Shown: piece by piece, positions 44,558-54,090 of the stretch | How positions within the stretch are numbered: the stretch's first letter is position 1 | How the letters are laid out: each line of letters starts with the position of its first letter | Assembly (NCBI GenBank): GCA_028280485.1 | Contig: JANQLS010000160.1 | Span: 1 to 60,796 of the forward strand | Direction: 5' to 3' | DNA length: 60,796 nt | DNA from: Planctomycetota bacterium | Lineage (GTDB): Bacteria > Planctomycetota > UBA8108 > JACQVS01 | Program-made: the position numbers and the translations under genes | Notes under the pieces: model-generated | The model's database searches: none | What the model saw: only the letters and a program-made list of their open reading frames with translations | Told to the model about the DNA's origin: nothing

Positions 44558-45859
44558 ATGAATGATCCAGCCCTTAACGATTCTCAAGAAATAGAGAACT
44601 CGGAGCCCGAGTTAGAAAGTTCTTCTTCCCCTCTGGTCCCAAAAGCTCCTCAGCGCTTGCTCTCTTTAGATGCGATGCGTGGATTGACGATGCTCTTGAT
44701 GGCTTCGTCAGCCTTCGGGCTCTATCGCGTGGCGGATCAATTCCCCGAGAGCAATACTTGGCAGGAAGTGAAATACCAATTCAGTCATGTCGCTTGGTCT
44801 TGGGGAGGGCTATGGGACATGATTCAACCATCGTTCACGTTTTTAGTGGGTGTGTCGATGGCTTATTCCTACGCCAAGCGAAAAGAGCGAGGCGACTCTT
44901 GGTCGAGAATGGCGCTTCACGCTTTTTATCGAGCCTTCTTATTGATTGCCCTGGGTGTGTTACTTCGATCGTGGTGGACGTTTGAGGATGTGCTCGCTCA
45001 AATTGGCTTAGGCTACTTCTTCTTATTTTTATTTTGGGGTAGATCCTTTCGAACGATTGCTATCGGCATAGGGGCTATCTTAGTGGGCTATTGGGCCCTC
45101 TTCGCCTTTTGGCCCCTTCCGAATGCTAATTATGATTACCAAGCCGTGGGGGTTTCCGCTGCTTGGTTAGAAGCTAATGGATTTCAGGGATTCGCGGCTC
45201 ATTGGAATATGAACGCCAATCCCGCTCACTACTTTGATCAGTGGTGGTTGAATCTCTTCCCTCAAAGTGATGGTGAGTGGACTCATAATGGGGGCGGTTA
45301 TCAAACATTAAGTTTCATTCCTTCTTTAGCAACTATGTTACTTGGGCTCATTGCGGGGGAATGGATCCGAAGTGATCGAAGCGCGCGAAAGAAAATTTTA
45401 TACCTGCTTTTATTAGGGATCGTAGGGGTTGCCCTTTCTTGGATTTTACATACCACTGGGATTTGCCCCGTTGTTAAGAAGATCTGGACTCCCTCTTGGG
45501 TTTTATATTCGGGTGGGATTGTAGGGATGACCTTAGCCGTGTTTTATGGGCTTATCGATGGCATAAAGTTTTCTCCGTTTCGGTGGATCGCTTATCCCGC
45601 GGTCGTTGTGGGTGTGAACTCCATCGCGATCTATGTGATGACCAAACTCTTGCCGGGATATCTTTCGCGAACCATCAAAGGGCTTGCCGGACCGGATATA
45701 TTTAAGAAGTTCGATGGCATGGCTCAAGTGATGGTGGAGGGGAATCTGATTGAAAAAGCGGTGAGTTACGAACCGATTGTCGAACGAGCGGCGATTCTTT
45801 TAATCTTGTGGTTTATCTGTTGGCGAATGTATCGGAATCGAGTTTTCATTCGAATTTAA
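44558..45859 (+). CDS. DUF5009/HGSNAT-like membrane acyltransferase
   Basis: 433 residues with about 10 hydrophobic segments. Family motif RLLSLDAMRGLTMLLMAS at about 32-50, FTFLVGVSMAYSYAKRK, GGGYQTLSFIPSLATMLLGLIAGEW and a late IYVMTKLLPGYLSRT loop. This is the bacterial relative of the lysosomal heparan-alpha-glucosaminide N-acetyltransferase and of DUF5009; it is expected to move an acetyl group across the membrane onto a sugar. It is on its own transcript after a terminator. A sugar substrate fits the polysaccharide theme of the window, but no substrate can be named. Confidence 0.9.
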   Translation: MNDPALNDSQEIENSEPELESSSSPLVPKAPQRLLSLDAMRGLTMLLMASSAFGLYRVADQFPESNTWQEVKYQFSHVAWSWGGLWDMIQPSFTFLVGVSMAYSYAKRKERGDSWSRMALHAFYRAFLLIALGVLLRSWWTFEDVLAQIGLGYFFLFLFWGRSFRTIAIGIGAILVGYWALFAFWPLPNANYDYQAVGVSAAWLEANGFQGFAAHWNMNANPAHYFDQWWLNLFPQSDGEWTHNGGGYQTLSFIPSLATMLLGLIAGEWIRSDRSARKKILYLLLLGIVGVALSWILHTTGICPVVKKIWTPSWVLYSGGIVGMTLAVFYGLIDGIKFSPFRWIAYPAVVVGVNSIAIYVMTKLLPGYLSRTIKGLAGPDIFKKFDGMAQVMVEGNLIEKAVSYEPIVERAAILLILWFICWRMYRNRVFIRI

Positions 45860-45898
45860 TGGGGGCATCAAAGTGTTTAAGGCAATTTGTTGTCTCTC

Positions 45899-45956
45899 CC
45901 CCTCGCTAGCGCTTCGGGCTAGTTAAAATTAACTAGCCCGAAGCGCTAGCGAGGGG
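45899..45956. repeat. Fold-back pair of TAGCCCGAAGCG units, tails inward
   Basis: Arms 45899-45926 and 45929-45956 are perfectly complementary over 28 bases with a 2-base spacer; the TTAA tails meet in the centre, the opposite arrangement from 33970-34027. Located just downstream of the membrane acyltransferase. Confidence 0.92.
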
Positions 45957-46019
45957 AGTTAGATCACATTAAATTTTTTCTAATAGCAAACTGAACATTG
46001 AATATTTAGAGAGAGCGGG

Positions 46020-47525
46020 ATGTCCCAAAAGCAAAAGATCAGCCCTGAAGATCGCCGATTTTTCACTCTTTTAGCTGAAGCTACTTTCAGCAATCCGTTT
46101 GGGGACCGCAGAGTTCAAATCGATCTTGAAATTATTGGGAATGTCGAAGGATCACTGACCAAGCGTGAACGCTTCGATCGATTGCGCGCCATCGTTGCTA
46201 AACGATTGGGTCATCTCGAAGAGCAAGGCCTTCTCAACTTACAAAACTGTCCCGCTGAAGATCATGAAGCGCTGCTCGCCTCTGTTCTCTTCGATGTTTA
46301 CCATCGACATTGCGATGAAATTGATCAGTTGATCGCTGATCAACAACTTGCAGGTGAGAAACCCTGTTCAGTACCCTTCGCTAAAGAAGCGATCCAAACC
46401 CTCATGCGAAGAGGAATGAACTCTGAGCAAGCTAAGCGCTTCTTTGCGATCCTCTTCCAAGTGCGTCGAGCTTATTATTTCACCGAGAGAGCCCTCATCG
46501 GTCGAAGTGCTTGTATGAAAGAGTTACGGCGCCATCTTTGGAACTGTGTCTTCACCCATGACCTTCGCTGGTACGAAAGTTATTTGCTCGGGCGAATGGA
46601 AGATTTCTCGACTTTGTTCCTAGGCGAAACCGGAACTGGAAAAGGAACGGCAGCCGTCGCTATCGGTCGATCGGGATTTATACCGTTCAATGAACGGAAA
46701 CAACAATTCGAAGAGAGTTTCACTCACGCGTTTATCTCTTCGAATCTTTCGATGTTTAGCGAGCTTCTCATCGAGTCAGAGCTCTTTGGGCATAAAAAAG
46801 GGGCCTTTACCGGTGCCGTTGAAGATCACGAAGGTTTACTTGAGCAGTGTAGTCCCTACGGTGCGATCTTTTTGGATGAGATTGGGGATGTGTCCGTCCC
46901 CATTCAAATTAAACTTCTACAAGTCCTACAAGATCGCGTTTTCACTCCGGTAGGGGGACGAGAGCCCAAGGCTTTTAGAGGAAGAGTGATCGCCGCTACG
47001 AATCAGCCCTTGGATCAATTGAGAAAAGAAGGAACCTTTCGGGATGACTTCTTTTATCGCCTCAGCTCCCACGTGATCACTGTTCCTCCATTGAGGCAGC
47101 GCATACAGGAAGACCCCCAAGAACTTCCTGATTTAGTTGGGCATCTTTTAGAGCGGATGATTGGAGATCAAAATCCTGAGTTGGTCGACATGGTGATTCA
47201 AGCGATCCAGAATTCTCTTCCTGAAGATTACCCCTGGTACGGAAACGTCAGAGAACTTGAACAATGTGTGCGTAGAATTCTCCTCACTCGTAAGTACTCA
47301 CCCGACAAGAACGCCCATTTAATCTCTAAGGGAGACGTCTTGCTCGACCAGATGAGTCAAGGTGGACTCACCGCTCAAGAGATGCTTTCAGAGTATTGCC
47401 AACTCCTTTACACCAAGTTTGGAACTCTCGCCGAGGTCGCCCGCCGAACTCAGTTAGATCGACGAACCGTGAAAAAACACGTGGGGGAATTGGCTAATGG
47501 AGTGAATGAAGAATCAAACAACTGA
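46020..47525 (+). CDS. Orphan sigma-54-dependent transcription activator
   Basis: 501 residues. The AAA+ domain (about 175-420) has Walker A GETGTGKG at 202-209, the sigma-54 contact loop GAFTGA at 261-266, the Walker B stretch AIFLDEIGD, and RDDFFYRLSS. A Fis-type helix-turn-helix ends the protein (GTLAEVARRTQLDRRTVKKH). The first 170 residues carry no receiver, PAS or GAF motif that I recognise. It drives RpoN-dependent promoters. No response-regulator partner is adjacent; it lies just upstream of the second PSD operon (292 bases), which is a candidate target. Confidence 0.94.
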   Translation: MSQKQKISPEDRRFFTLLAEATFSNPFGDRRVQIDLEIIGNVEGSLTKRERFDRLRAIVAKRLGHLEEQGLLNLQNCPAEDHEALLASVLFDVYHRHCDEIDQLIADQQLAGEKPCSVPFAKEAIQTLMRRGMNSEQAKRFFAILFQVRRAYYFTERALIGRSACMKELRRHLWNCVFTHDLRWYESYLLGRMEDFSTLFLGETGTGKGTAAVAIGRSGFIPFNERKQQFEESFTHAFISSNLSMFSELLIESELFGHKKGAFTGAVEDHEGLLEQCSPYGAIFLDEIGDVSVPIQIKLLQVLQDRVFTPVGGREPKAFRGRVIAATNQPLDQLRKEGTFRDDFFYRLSSHVITVPPLRQRIQEDPQELPDLVGHLLERMIGDQNPELVDMVIQAIQNSLPEDYPWYGNVRELEQCVRRILLTRKYSPDKNAHLISKGDVLLDQMSQGGLTAQEMLSEYCQLLYTKFGTLAEVARRTQLDRRTVKKHVGELANGVNEESNN

Positions 47526-47817
47526 AAATTCGGTTTTGAATTTCTTCTATCTCCTTTAAAATTAAGGGATTCCGAAAATGGCGGCGAGGCGCGCAAACCT
47601 TCCACTCTTTTTGGTGTTTCATCGAGAGGTCGATTCTCGCTCAGTTAGTTGAGAGAAGGCCATAAAATCGACATTGGAACCTCAATTATGTATGAAGTTC
47701 CATTGGGATAGCCGGGGAATCCCAACAAAATTCAAACGCCTCTTCAAATACGCTGGTAGGCTCAATTTTTGACCAGTTTTCCCGAAGAAGTGAATTCCAA
47801 TCGTAGTGGAGGTCTCT

Positions 47818-50271
47818 TTGAAGAGTTCTCAAGGCTCCCCAAAATCTGAATCCGTTTTTAAAGCTCTGATGAGTTTCAATCTGAATTCCCTCAAACTTCA
47901 AATGGGTTTGGGGCTGGGCTTAGTGATGGGGATATTGGGTCTTTCACTTCTGGCCTACGCCGATGATGGGGATAAGAAAAAGCCACCAACTCAAAATAAA
48001 GAACCTCCCTCTCCCCAAAAGTATTTCGAAGATGAAATTCTGCCCCTTCTCGATGACTACTGCCTAGGTTGTCACTCGACCCGCCGAAAAAAAGCCGGGC
48101 TCGATTTAGAGCGATTTAAAAAAGCCAGTGACATCGTTCGGAATCGAAAGGAATGGTCGAAGGTCGTTCACGCCCTTCGCATTCGGGAAATGCCTCCTGA
48201 GAACAAAGATCAACCCACTGAAGATGAACGTATTCAGTTAGCGGATTGGATCGAAAGCCAACTCGATACACTCGACTGTAAAGGGAAGCCTAAACCTGGG
48301 AGAGTCACCGCTAGACGGCTCAATCGAAATGAGTACGACAACACAGTGCGGGATCTCTTAGGAGTGAAGCTCAAACCTTCAAAGAACTTCCCCAGTGATA
48401 ACGTCGGTTACGGTTTTGATAATATCGGGGACGTTTTATCTCTCCCTCCACTCTTGTTAGAAAAGTATTTAGATGCGGCTGAGGCCGTTCTCTCTGAAGC
48501 CTTGAAACAGCAGGAGAAGTTTTTCTTCAGAACTCGTCTTCAAGCCGAAAAGATGAAAGTTGAGAAGAAAACGGGATCGGATTTTCTCGAAAATCAATTT
48601 CTGTCGATCAATCGAGAGGGACGGGCCTATCAGCAATTAGAATTCCCTGAATCCGGAACGTATATTTTTAGAGCGCGAGCCTTTGGGCAACAAGCAGGCC
48701 CCGAAAAAACGAAGCTCGGTTTTTTACTGAATCAAAAAGAGTTCCATCGAGTGGTCGTCCCCGTTGATGATCGCAATCCCACCGTCTACGAAACAAAACT
48801 AAAAGTTAAAAAGGGAAAGCACGAAGTTGCTGTTGCTTACCTCAATAACTACGTTGTCTCTAATAGTCCCGATCCCGAATTGAATGGCGATCGTAATTTG
48901 ATTGTCGACTGGTTGGAAGTTGAGCTCATTCGGGATAACTCTAACAGTACTCAACAAGAGCGTGATCTCCGATTGATTCACACGTTCCCGGCAGCTCAAA
49001 AAGATGAGAAGTCGGCGTTAAAGAAGAACCTTGCTCCTTTTTTAAGACGCGCTTTTCGTCGAGAGATCTCAAACTACGAACTTGATCGCCACCTCGAACT
49101 CACCCTACAAGCCTTGGAATCGGGGGAAACTTTTGAAACCTCCCTTTCGATGGGCTTTCAAGCAGCACTGATCAGCCCTCACTTTTTATTCCGCTTAGAA
49201 GAGAGTGATCGGGAAGTGCCCGAGGGGAAATCGGAAATAGTGTCGGTTGAGCCTTACGACCTTGCCTCCCGACTTTCTTACTTCTTGTGGAGCTCGATGC
49301 CCGACAAGGAACTGCTCGATTTAGCGAAGTCAGGGAAGTTGCTCGAAGAAAAGATTCTTCGGAAGCAAGTTCAACGGATGTTGGCCGATCGCCGTTCTTC
49401 GTCCTTCGTTCAGCAATTTGCGGGGCAGTGGCTTCAGATGCGAAACTTGGAGGTGGTCTCTCCCGATCCTGAGATGTTCCCCGATTTTAACGACCAACTG
49501 AAAGGGGCAATGGAGCAGGAAACTCTGAGGTACTTCGAGGCGATCCTCAGAGAAAACCGTAGTATTTTGGATCTCTTGAGTTCCAACTTCACCTATCTCA
49601 ATGAGCGATTGGCTCAGCACTACGGGATCGAAGGGGTCGAAGGGGAAAATTTCCGCAAAGTCGACCTCACTGGGCAAGCTCGAGGCGGGGGGATTTTAAC
49701 CCAAGCCAGCGTTTTAACCATTACCTCGAATCCACGGCGCACATCCCCCGTGAAGCGTGGTAAGTGGATATTGGAACAGGTTTTAGGTACTCCGCCGCCA
49801 CCACCTCCGCCCAATGTTGAGGAGTTGAGTGAAGAGCCCGAGGCTATCCTCTCAGGCTCTCTTCGGGAGCGCATGGAGAAACACCGTGAAGACCCCACCT
49901 GTGCCAGTTGCCACCAGGAAATGGATACGATCGGTTTCGCCTTCGAGAATTACGACCCAGTCGGAAAATGGCGCGATTTTGACGGGGAGTTCTTGATTGA
50001 TCCGTCAGGAACGATGCCCGACGGAAAGAACTTCGACGGGGCGGAGACTCTTAAGAAATTGCTCCTCTCTCGTCGTGAACAATTTTCTCGGAATTTCTCT
50101 GAACAGCTCTTAACCTATGCTCTTGGGAGGGGTTTAGAGTATTATGACAAGTGTGCCATCGATCGTTTGATCGAGGTTCTGAACACTGAAGACCATAAGA
50201 TCGGATCACTCATCGAGGCAGTGGTCCTGTCGGATCCTTTCAGATTGAAAGTATTAGGAAAAATAGACTGA
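47818..50271 (+). CDS. Planctomycete cytochrome c protein (DUF1587, DUF1592, DUF1588, DUF1585) with CBM-like section
   Basis: 817 residues from TTG 47818, preceded by GGAGG five bases upstream (a GTG four codons earlier overlaps that site). Signal segment LGLGLVMGILGLSLLAYADD. Haem-c motif CLGCH at 82-86; DUF1587 follows (RRLNRNEYDNTVRDLLG). A beta-rich section at about 230-370 is carbohydrate-binding-like. Then DUF1595/1592 (FLRRAFRREIS, RLSYFLWSSMPD), the GTPPPPPPPNV stretch, DUF1588 with CASCH at 695-699, and DUF1585 (EQLLTYALGRGLEYYD). Exported; role as for the other PSD family, not established. Its stop overlaps the DUF1552 start by one base. Confidence 0.94.
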   Translation: MKSSQGSPKSESVFKALMSFNLNSLKLQMGLGLGLVMGILGLSLLAYADDGDKKKPPTQNKEPPSPQKYFEDEILPLLDDYCLGCHSTRRKKAGLDLERFKKASDIVRNRKEWSKVVHALRIREMPPENKDQPTEDERIQLADWIESQLDTLDCKGKPKPGRVTARRLNRNEYDNTVRDLLGVKLKPSKNFPSDNVGYGFDNIGDVLSLPPLLLEKYLDAAEAVLSEALKQQEKFFFRTRLQAEKMKVEKKTGSDFLENQFLSINREGRAYQQLEFPESGTYIFRARAFGQQAGPEKTKLGFLLNQKEFHRVVVPVDDRNPTVYETKLKVKKGKHEVAVAYLNNYVVSNSPDPELNGDRNLIVDWLEVELIRDNSNSTQQERDLRLIHTFPAAQKDEKSALKKNLAPFLRRAFRREISNYELDRHLELTLQALESGETFETSLSMGFQAALISPHFLFRLEESDREVPEGKSEIVSVEPYDLASRLSYFLWSSMPDKELLDLAKSGKLLEEKILRKQVQRMLADRRSSSFVQQFAGQWLQMRNLEVVSPDPEMFPDFNDQLKGAMEQETLRYFEAILRENRSILDLLSSNFTYLNERLAQHYGIEGVEGENFRKVDLTGQARGGGILTQASVLTITSNPRRTSPVKRGKWILEQVLGTPPPPPPPNVEELSEEPEAILSGSLRERMEKHREDPTCASCHQEMDTIGFAFENYDPVGKWRDFDGEFLIDPSGTMPDGKNFDGAETLKKLLLSRREQFSRNFSEQLLTYALGRGLEYYDKCAIDRLIEVLNTEDHKIGSLIEAVVLSDPFRLKVLGKID

Positions 50272-51671
50272 TGCATTCTGAAAATCAACGCACGCGCGAA
50301 TCCAAGAACACCCACACGATTTCTCGTCGTAATGTCTTAAGAGGAATGGGGGCTGCCTTGGCCTTACCTTGGCTAGAGAGTGCCGCAACTGCTGCAAACA
50401 CCGTTGCTAATGCGACTCAAGCCGTCGACGGTCCGCCCGTTCGAATGTCCTTTCTCTTCGTGCCCAATGGAGCCCATATGGATCAATGGACTCCCCGAAC
50501 CACTGGGTCGAATTACGAGTTGCCTCGAATTCTCAAGCCGCTAAAGAACCTAAGAAAAGACTTTTCGGTTCTCACTGGTTTAACCCACGACAAAGGACGA
50601 GCGAATGGGGACGGCGCTGGTGATCACGCCCGATCGGCTTCCGTTTTCTTAACCGGTTCACAACCGGTTAAAACCAATGGTGCCGACATTCGCGTAGGAG
50701 CTTCAGTCGATCAAATCGCCGCTAGAGCGATCGGTAAAAATACAAAGTTACCTTCTTTAGAGCTCGCGATTGACCAAGGTCGTAACTCCGGTAACTGCGA
50801 CTCTGGGTACAGCTGTGCCTATTCGTTTAATATCTCTTGGGCGGGTCCTTCAACTCCGATGAGTAAAGAAGTGAACCCTCGTCAGGTCTTTGAACGACTC
50901 TTTCAAGCCGGTAGCAAAAAGGAAATTGCTTCTCAACTCGAAAAGAGAAATCGTCGCCGAAAAAGCATTTTAGATTTTGTTCTTCAAGATTCTCGACGCC
51001 TCAACGGAAAATTGAGCAAGCGAGATCAAGTGAAAGTCGATGAGTATTTTCAGAGCGTTCGAGAGATCGAACGTCGTATTGCCCAAGCTTCTGATCCTCG
51101 CAATCAAACTGAAATTGTTGAGCCTGAAGGATTGAAGCGCACGCAGCGCGGGCGATTACCCTTCGAAGATCACGTTCGGCTGATGTGTGATCTTCAGGTC
51201 TTAGCGTTCCAAGCCGATGTGACTCGAATCTCATCCTTCATGTTGGCTAACGCTGGTAGTAACCGAAACTATCGCAATATCGGTGTTTCGGATGGGCACC
51301 ACGAGCTTTCTCATCACGGTCGAAATCCACAGAAACTTGAAAAGATCGCTAAGATCAACACCTATCACATCGAGCAATTGGCTTACTTCCTGAATCGTCT
51401 GAAGTCGATTCCGGAAGGAGATGGCACTCTGTTGGATCATTCGATGATTCTCTACGGTAGCGGAATCAGTGATGGTAATGCTCACAATAATGAAAATCTC
51501 CCGGTCATCCTTGCTGGTGGGGGTGGCGGAACGATCGACACCGGTCGTCATATCAAAGTGACCAATGAAACTCCGATGTGTAACCTCTTCCTTTCGATGT
51601 TGGAACGCATGGGAGTCGATGAACCTGCCTTCGGAGATAGCACCAGTCGCCTCGACCAGCTTGTGCTCTAA
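50271..51671 (+). CDS. DUF1552 Tat-exported protein, partner of the DUF1592 protein
   Basis: 466 residues starting within the stop of the previous gene (TGATG, one-base overlap, coupled translation). Tat signal ISRRNVLRGMG (Arg19-Arg20). DUF1552 features: MSFLFVPNGAHMDQW, LTGLTHDKGRANGDGAGDHA, GYSCAYSFNISWA, LYGSGISDGNAHNNENLPVILAGGG in pieces (YGSGISDGN, NLPVILAGGG). Related to DUF1501 in position and export, but a different family. Works in the periplasm; reaction unknown. It is followed 10 bases later by a HEAT-repeat protein that appears to be part of the operon. Confidence 0.94.
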   Translation: MHSENQRTRESKNTHTISRRNVLRGMGAALALPWLESAATAANTVANATQAVDGPPVRMSFLFVPNGAHMDQWTPRTTGSNYELPRILKPLKNLRKDFSVLTGLTHDKGRANGDGAGDHARSASVFLTGSQPVKTNGADIRVGASVDQIAARAIGKNTKLPSLELAIDQGRNSGNCDSGYSCAYSFNISWAGPSTPMSKEVNPRQVFERLFQAGSKKEIASQLEKRNRRRKSILDFVLQDSRRLNGKLSKRDQVKVDEYFQSVREIERRIAQASDPRNQTEIVEPEGLKRTQRGRLPFEDHVRLMCDLQVLAFQADVTRISSFMLANAGSNRNYRNIGVSDGHHELSHHGRNPQKLEKIAKINTYHIEQLAYFLNRLKSIPEGDGTLLDHSMILYGSGISDGNAHNNENLPVILAGGGGGTIDTGRHIKVTNETPMCNLFLSMLERMGVDEPAFGDSTSRLDQLVL

Positions 51672-51681
51672 GTCTAAAAAA

Positions 51682-54033
51682 ATGATCTTTAGGCCCCTAC
51701 CTTCTTTAGTCGCTTGCTTCTTCTTATGCTTCCCAGTTATCGGACTAAGTATTGAAGATGGCATCGATCGTTGGATCAGCGATCTCAAAAGCTCAGACGT
51801 CAAAGTGCGTCGTGAAGCTGCTTACCAATTAAATCAGCTCGGAAAGAAAGCCAAGCCTGCGGTTGAAGCTCTCACGAACGCGCTCAAAGATCGAGATATA
51901 CAAGTTTGGTTTCATGCCGTTCATGCCTTAACGAACTTAGGCCCCGATGCTCAACCGGCAACCAAAACTCTCATTCAAAGTTTGCGCAACTACAATCGTC
52001 AAGTCCGCTATCGCTCAGCGATCGCTTTAGCTCGTATCGGCGAACCTGCTGTCGCACCTTTGCTGGAGGTGATCAGCGAAACGAGATCCGATCGCACCTC
52101 TCGCAATATGCGCTTGGCCGCTTGCCTTGCGTTGAGGGAACTAGGCCCCACCGCTAAAGAAGCCTTACCCCGTTTGTTAAAAATGGCTTCTCGAGTTACG
52201 GAAGAAGAGCGATCAGCCGCCTTTGAGGCTATAGGACGATTCGGTGAAGTTGCCATCGATCCCCTGCAAAAATTGATCGCAAATTCTGAAGCCGAAAATA
52301 GAGTTCTAGCGGCAAAAGCTCTGTATTCCATTTCAAAGCGTAAAGCGCAAGCTGCTGATCACCTGGTTCAGTTTGTTAAAGATCCTGAACCTGGGGTGAG
52401 AACTCAAGCCATTCTCTCTTTTCGTTATTCAAAATCGTCTTCAGAGAAACGAGTTCAAGCTCTCATCCAAGCTTTAAACGATGATGAAGCTGAAGTAAGA
52501 AAAGCTTCTATGTTCGTTTTTACGAAACTCAAAGCAAAAGATGTCGTTCCCCAATTGGTTAAGGTCTTAAACCAAGCAAAAGACGCCGATGCGAAGTTTT
52601 TAGGCTCTGTTTCAGAGATCTTAGGCTCATTTCAAGCGGATGCTCAAAGCGCCATTCGGCCCTTAGTTCATCTCATTCATTTGGATGCACGCGATTATCG
52701 AGGGACTCATTTGCCAAAGGCCCTCGGAGACCTGGGCACGAGCAGTATCTCTACAATTTTTTCCAAAGTTCATTCCGGAGTCGGTTCTGATCGCGCAGAA
52801 GGAGCTTTCGTCGAAGCCTTGATTGCAGTGGGGCCGAATGGGATTTTAGATTTGTCGAAAGGCTTAGAATCGAAATCCGAAGCGGTAAAACGCATCTCAG
52901 CTTTAGCTCTCGCCGGATTAGGTAAAGAAGCTAGTTCTTCTCTCTCGCTATTGGTTGAGGTCACTGGTGATAAAGAAAGTCGGGTTCGAAGTGCTAGTGT
53001 CTACGCGCTCGGTGAGATTGGATTAGACAAAGCCGGGGTGACTGAAGCTGTTGTGAAGTGTCTCGAAGATTCTTCGGATGCTGTTCGAGGGGAAGCCATT
53101 CTCGCTCTTTCCAAACTCGGCATCGAACCTGATCGTTTGCTGAAGGCCCTTCTAAAGGCGGTTGATGACCCTTCCATCGATGTCAAATTACCGGCGATCG
53201 AGGCACTCTTAAGCTTAGGCCCGAAAGCGGTTGAAGCCTTAAAGTCATTGAACCAAGCCTTAGGTCACAATGATGATCGAGTTAAGATTGCTGCATTGAA
53301 GGTCATCGCCGAGATCGGAGACGAGGCTAAAGCTCAGTCTAAAGCGGTCTTTACTCTTTCCAAAAGTAAGAATGCGGAGGTTCAACTGAACTCTCTTTTA
53401 GCTCTGGATAAGATCGAAGGGGCTTCTCCCGATCATCTCAGCGCTTACATCAAATTCTGTGAACACCCGAATCCTGAAATTCAAATCGCTACGCTTTCCC
53501 TCTTGTCTCAACTGGGCGAGAAGGCTCAACCGGCTCTTTCGAAGTTAGAAAAACTCTATAAGGAATCGAAGGGCCCATTGAAGGTGAAGCAAACTCAAGC
53601 GATGGCAAAATTGATAACTGGTAATGAAAACAAAGTTCAATTTTTGATTCGCGCCCTCAAAGACAAAGATTCTTATGTTCGTAAAGCTTCGATGGATGCC
53701 TTGGGGAATATAGGAAGAACTGCCCAAGCCGCAGTTCCATTACTGTTTGAAAAGATGGGGGATGAGTACGAACGAAGAACAGCTTATGAAGCTCTTCGAC
53801 GAATTAAGCCGCAAGATGTGGAAGTCTTAAGAAAGGCCTGCAAAAGCCGGTCGCGATTCACCCGAGGAGTTGCCGTTCGATTTTTGGGGGATTTGGGCTG
53901 GAAGGCTGAGAGCGCCTTAGATGATGTTCGCCGGCTCACCAAAGATTCGGATGGCCGAGTCAAATACCGCGCCCGTGAAGCTCTTGAACAGATATTGAAA
54001 AGTATAAAAAAAGAACGAGTGAAGAAGTTTTAA
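51682..54033 (+). CDS. Exported HEAT-repeat protein
   Basis: 783 residues from ATG 51682, ten bases after the DUF1552 stop; upstream in-frame starts overlap that gene. Signal peptide MIFRPLPSLVACFFLCFPV (cut near GLS). The remainder is a solenoid of about 20 HEAT-like repeats (DVKVRREAAYQLNQLG, EAEVRKASMFVFTKL, DSYVRKASMDALGNIG). No catalytic motif. HEAT solenoids serve as protein-binding scaffolds; here one is co-expressed with a DUF1592/DUF1552 pair, so it may hold the complex or its substrate together. The last 30 residues are Lys-rich. Confidence 0.92.
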   Translation: MIFRPLPSLVACFFLCFPVIGLSIEDGIDRWISDLKSSDVKVRREAAYQLNQLGKKAKPAVEALTNALKDRDIQVWFHAVHALTNLGPDAQPATKTLIQSLRNYNRQVRYRSAIALARIGEPAVAPLLEVISETRSDRTSRNMRLAACLALRELGPTAKEALPRLLKMASRVTEEERSAAFEAIGRFGEVAIDPLQKLIANSEAENRVLAAKALYSISKRKAQAADHLVQFVKDPEPGVRTQAILSFRYSKSSSEKRVQALIQALNDDEAEVRKASMFVFTKLKAKDVVPQLVKVLNQAKDADAKFLGSVSEILGSFQADAQSAIRPLVHLIHLDARDYRGTHLPKALGDLGTSSISTIFSKVHSGVGSDRAEGAFVEALIAVGPNGILDLSKGLESKSEAVKRISALALAGLGKEASSSLSLLVEVTGDKESRVRSASVYALGEIGLDKAGVTEAVVKCLEDSSDAVRGEAILALSKLGIEPDRLLKALLKAVDDPSIDVKLPAIEALLSLGPKAVEALKSLNQALGHNDDRVKIAALKVIAEIGDEAKAQSKAVFTLSKSKNAEVQLNSLLALDKIEGASPDHLSAYIKFCEHPNPEIQIATLSLLSQLGEKAQPALSKLEKLYKESKGPLKVKQTQAMAKLITGNENKVQFLIRALKDKDSYVRKASMDALGNIGRTAQAAVPLLFEKMGDEYERRTAYEALRRIKPQDVEVLRKACKSRSRFTRGVAVRFLGDLGWKAESALDDVRRLTKDSDGRVKYRAREALEQILKSIKKERVKKF

Positions 54034-54090
54034 GAAGAAAGCTGAGGTGGATTCATCTCCAATGGATTTATCTCATTCAAGTGAAGAGAC

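Noticed and set aside
47686..47901. Minus-strand frame of 71 residues
   Set aside because: It overlaps the start and signal peptide of the DUF1592 gene, has no ribosome-binding site and no recognisable character.
51231..51803. Minus-strand frame of 190 residues
   Set aside because: It is antisense to DUF1552 and the start of the HEAT gene, both well supported.
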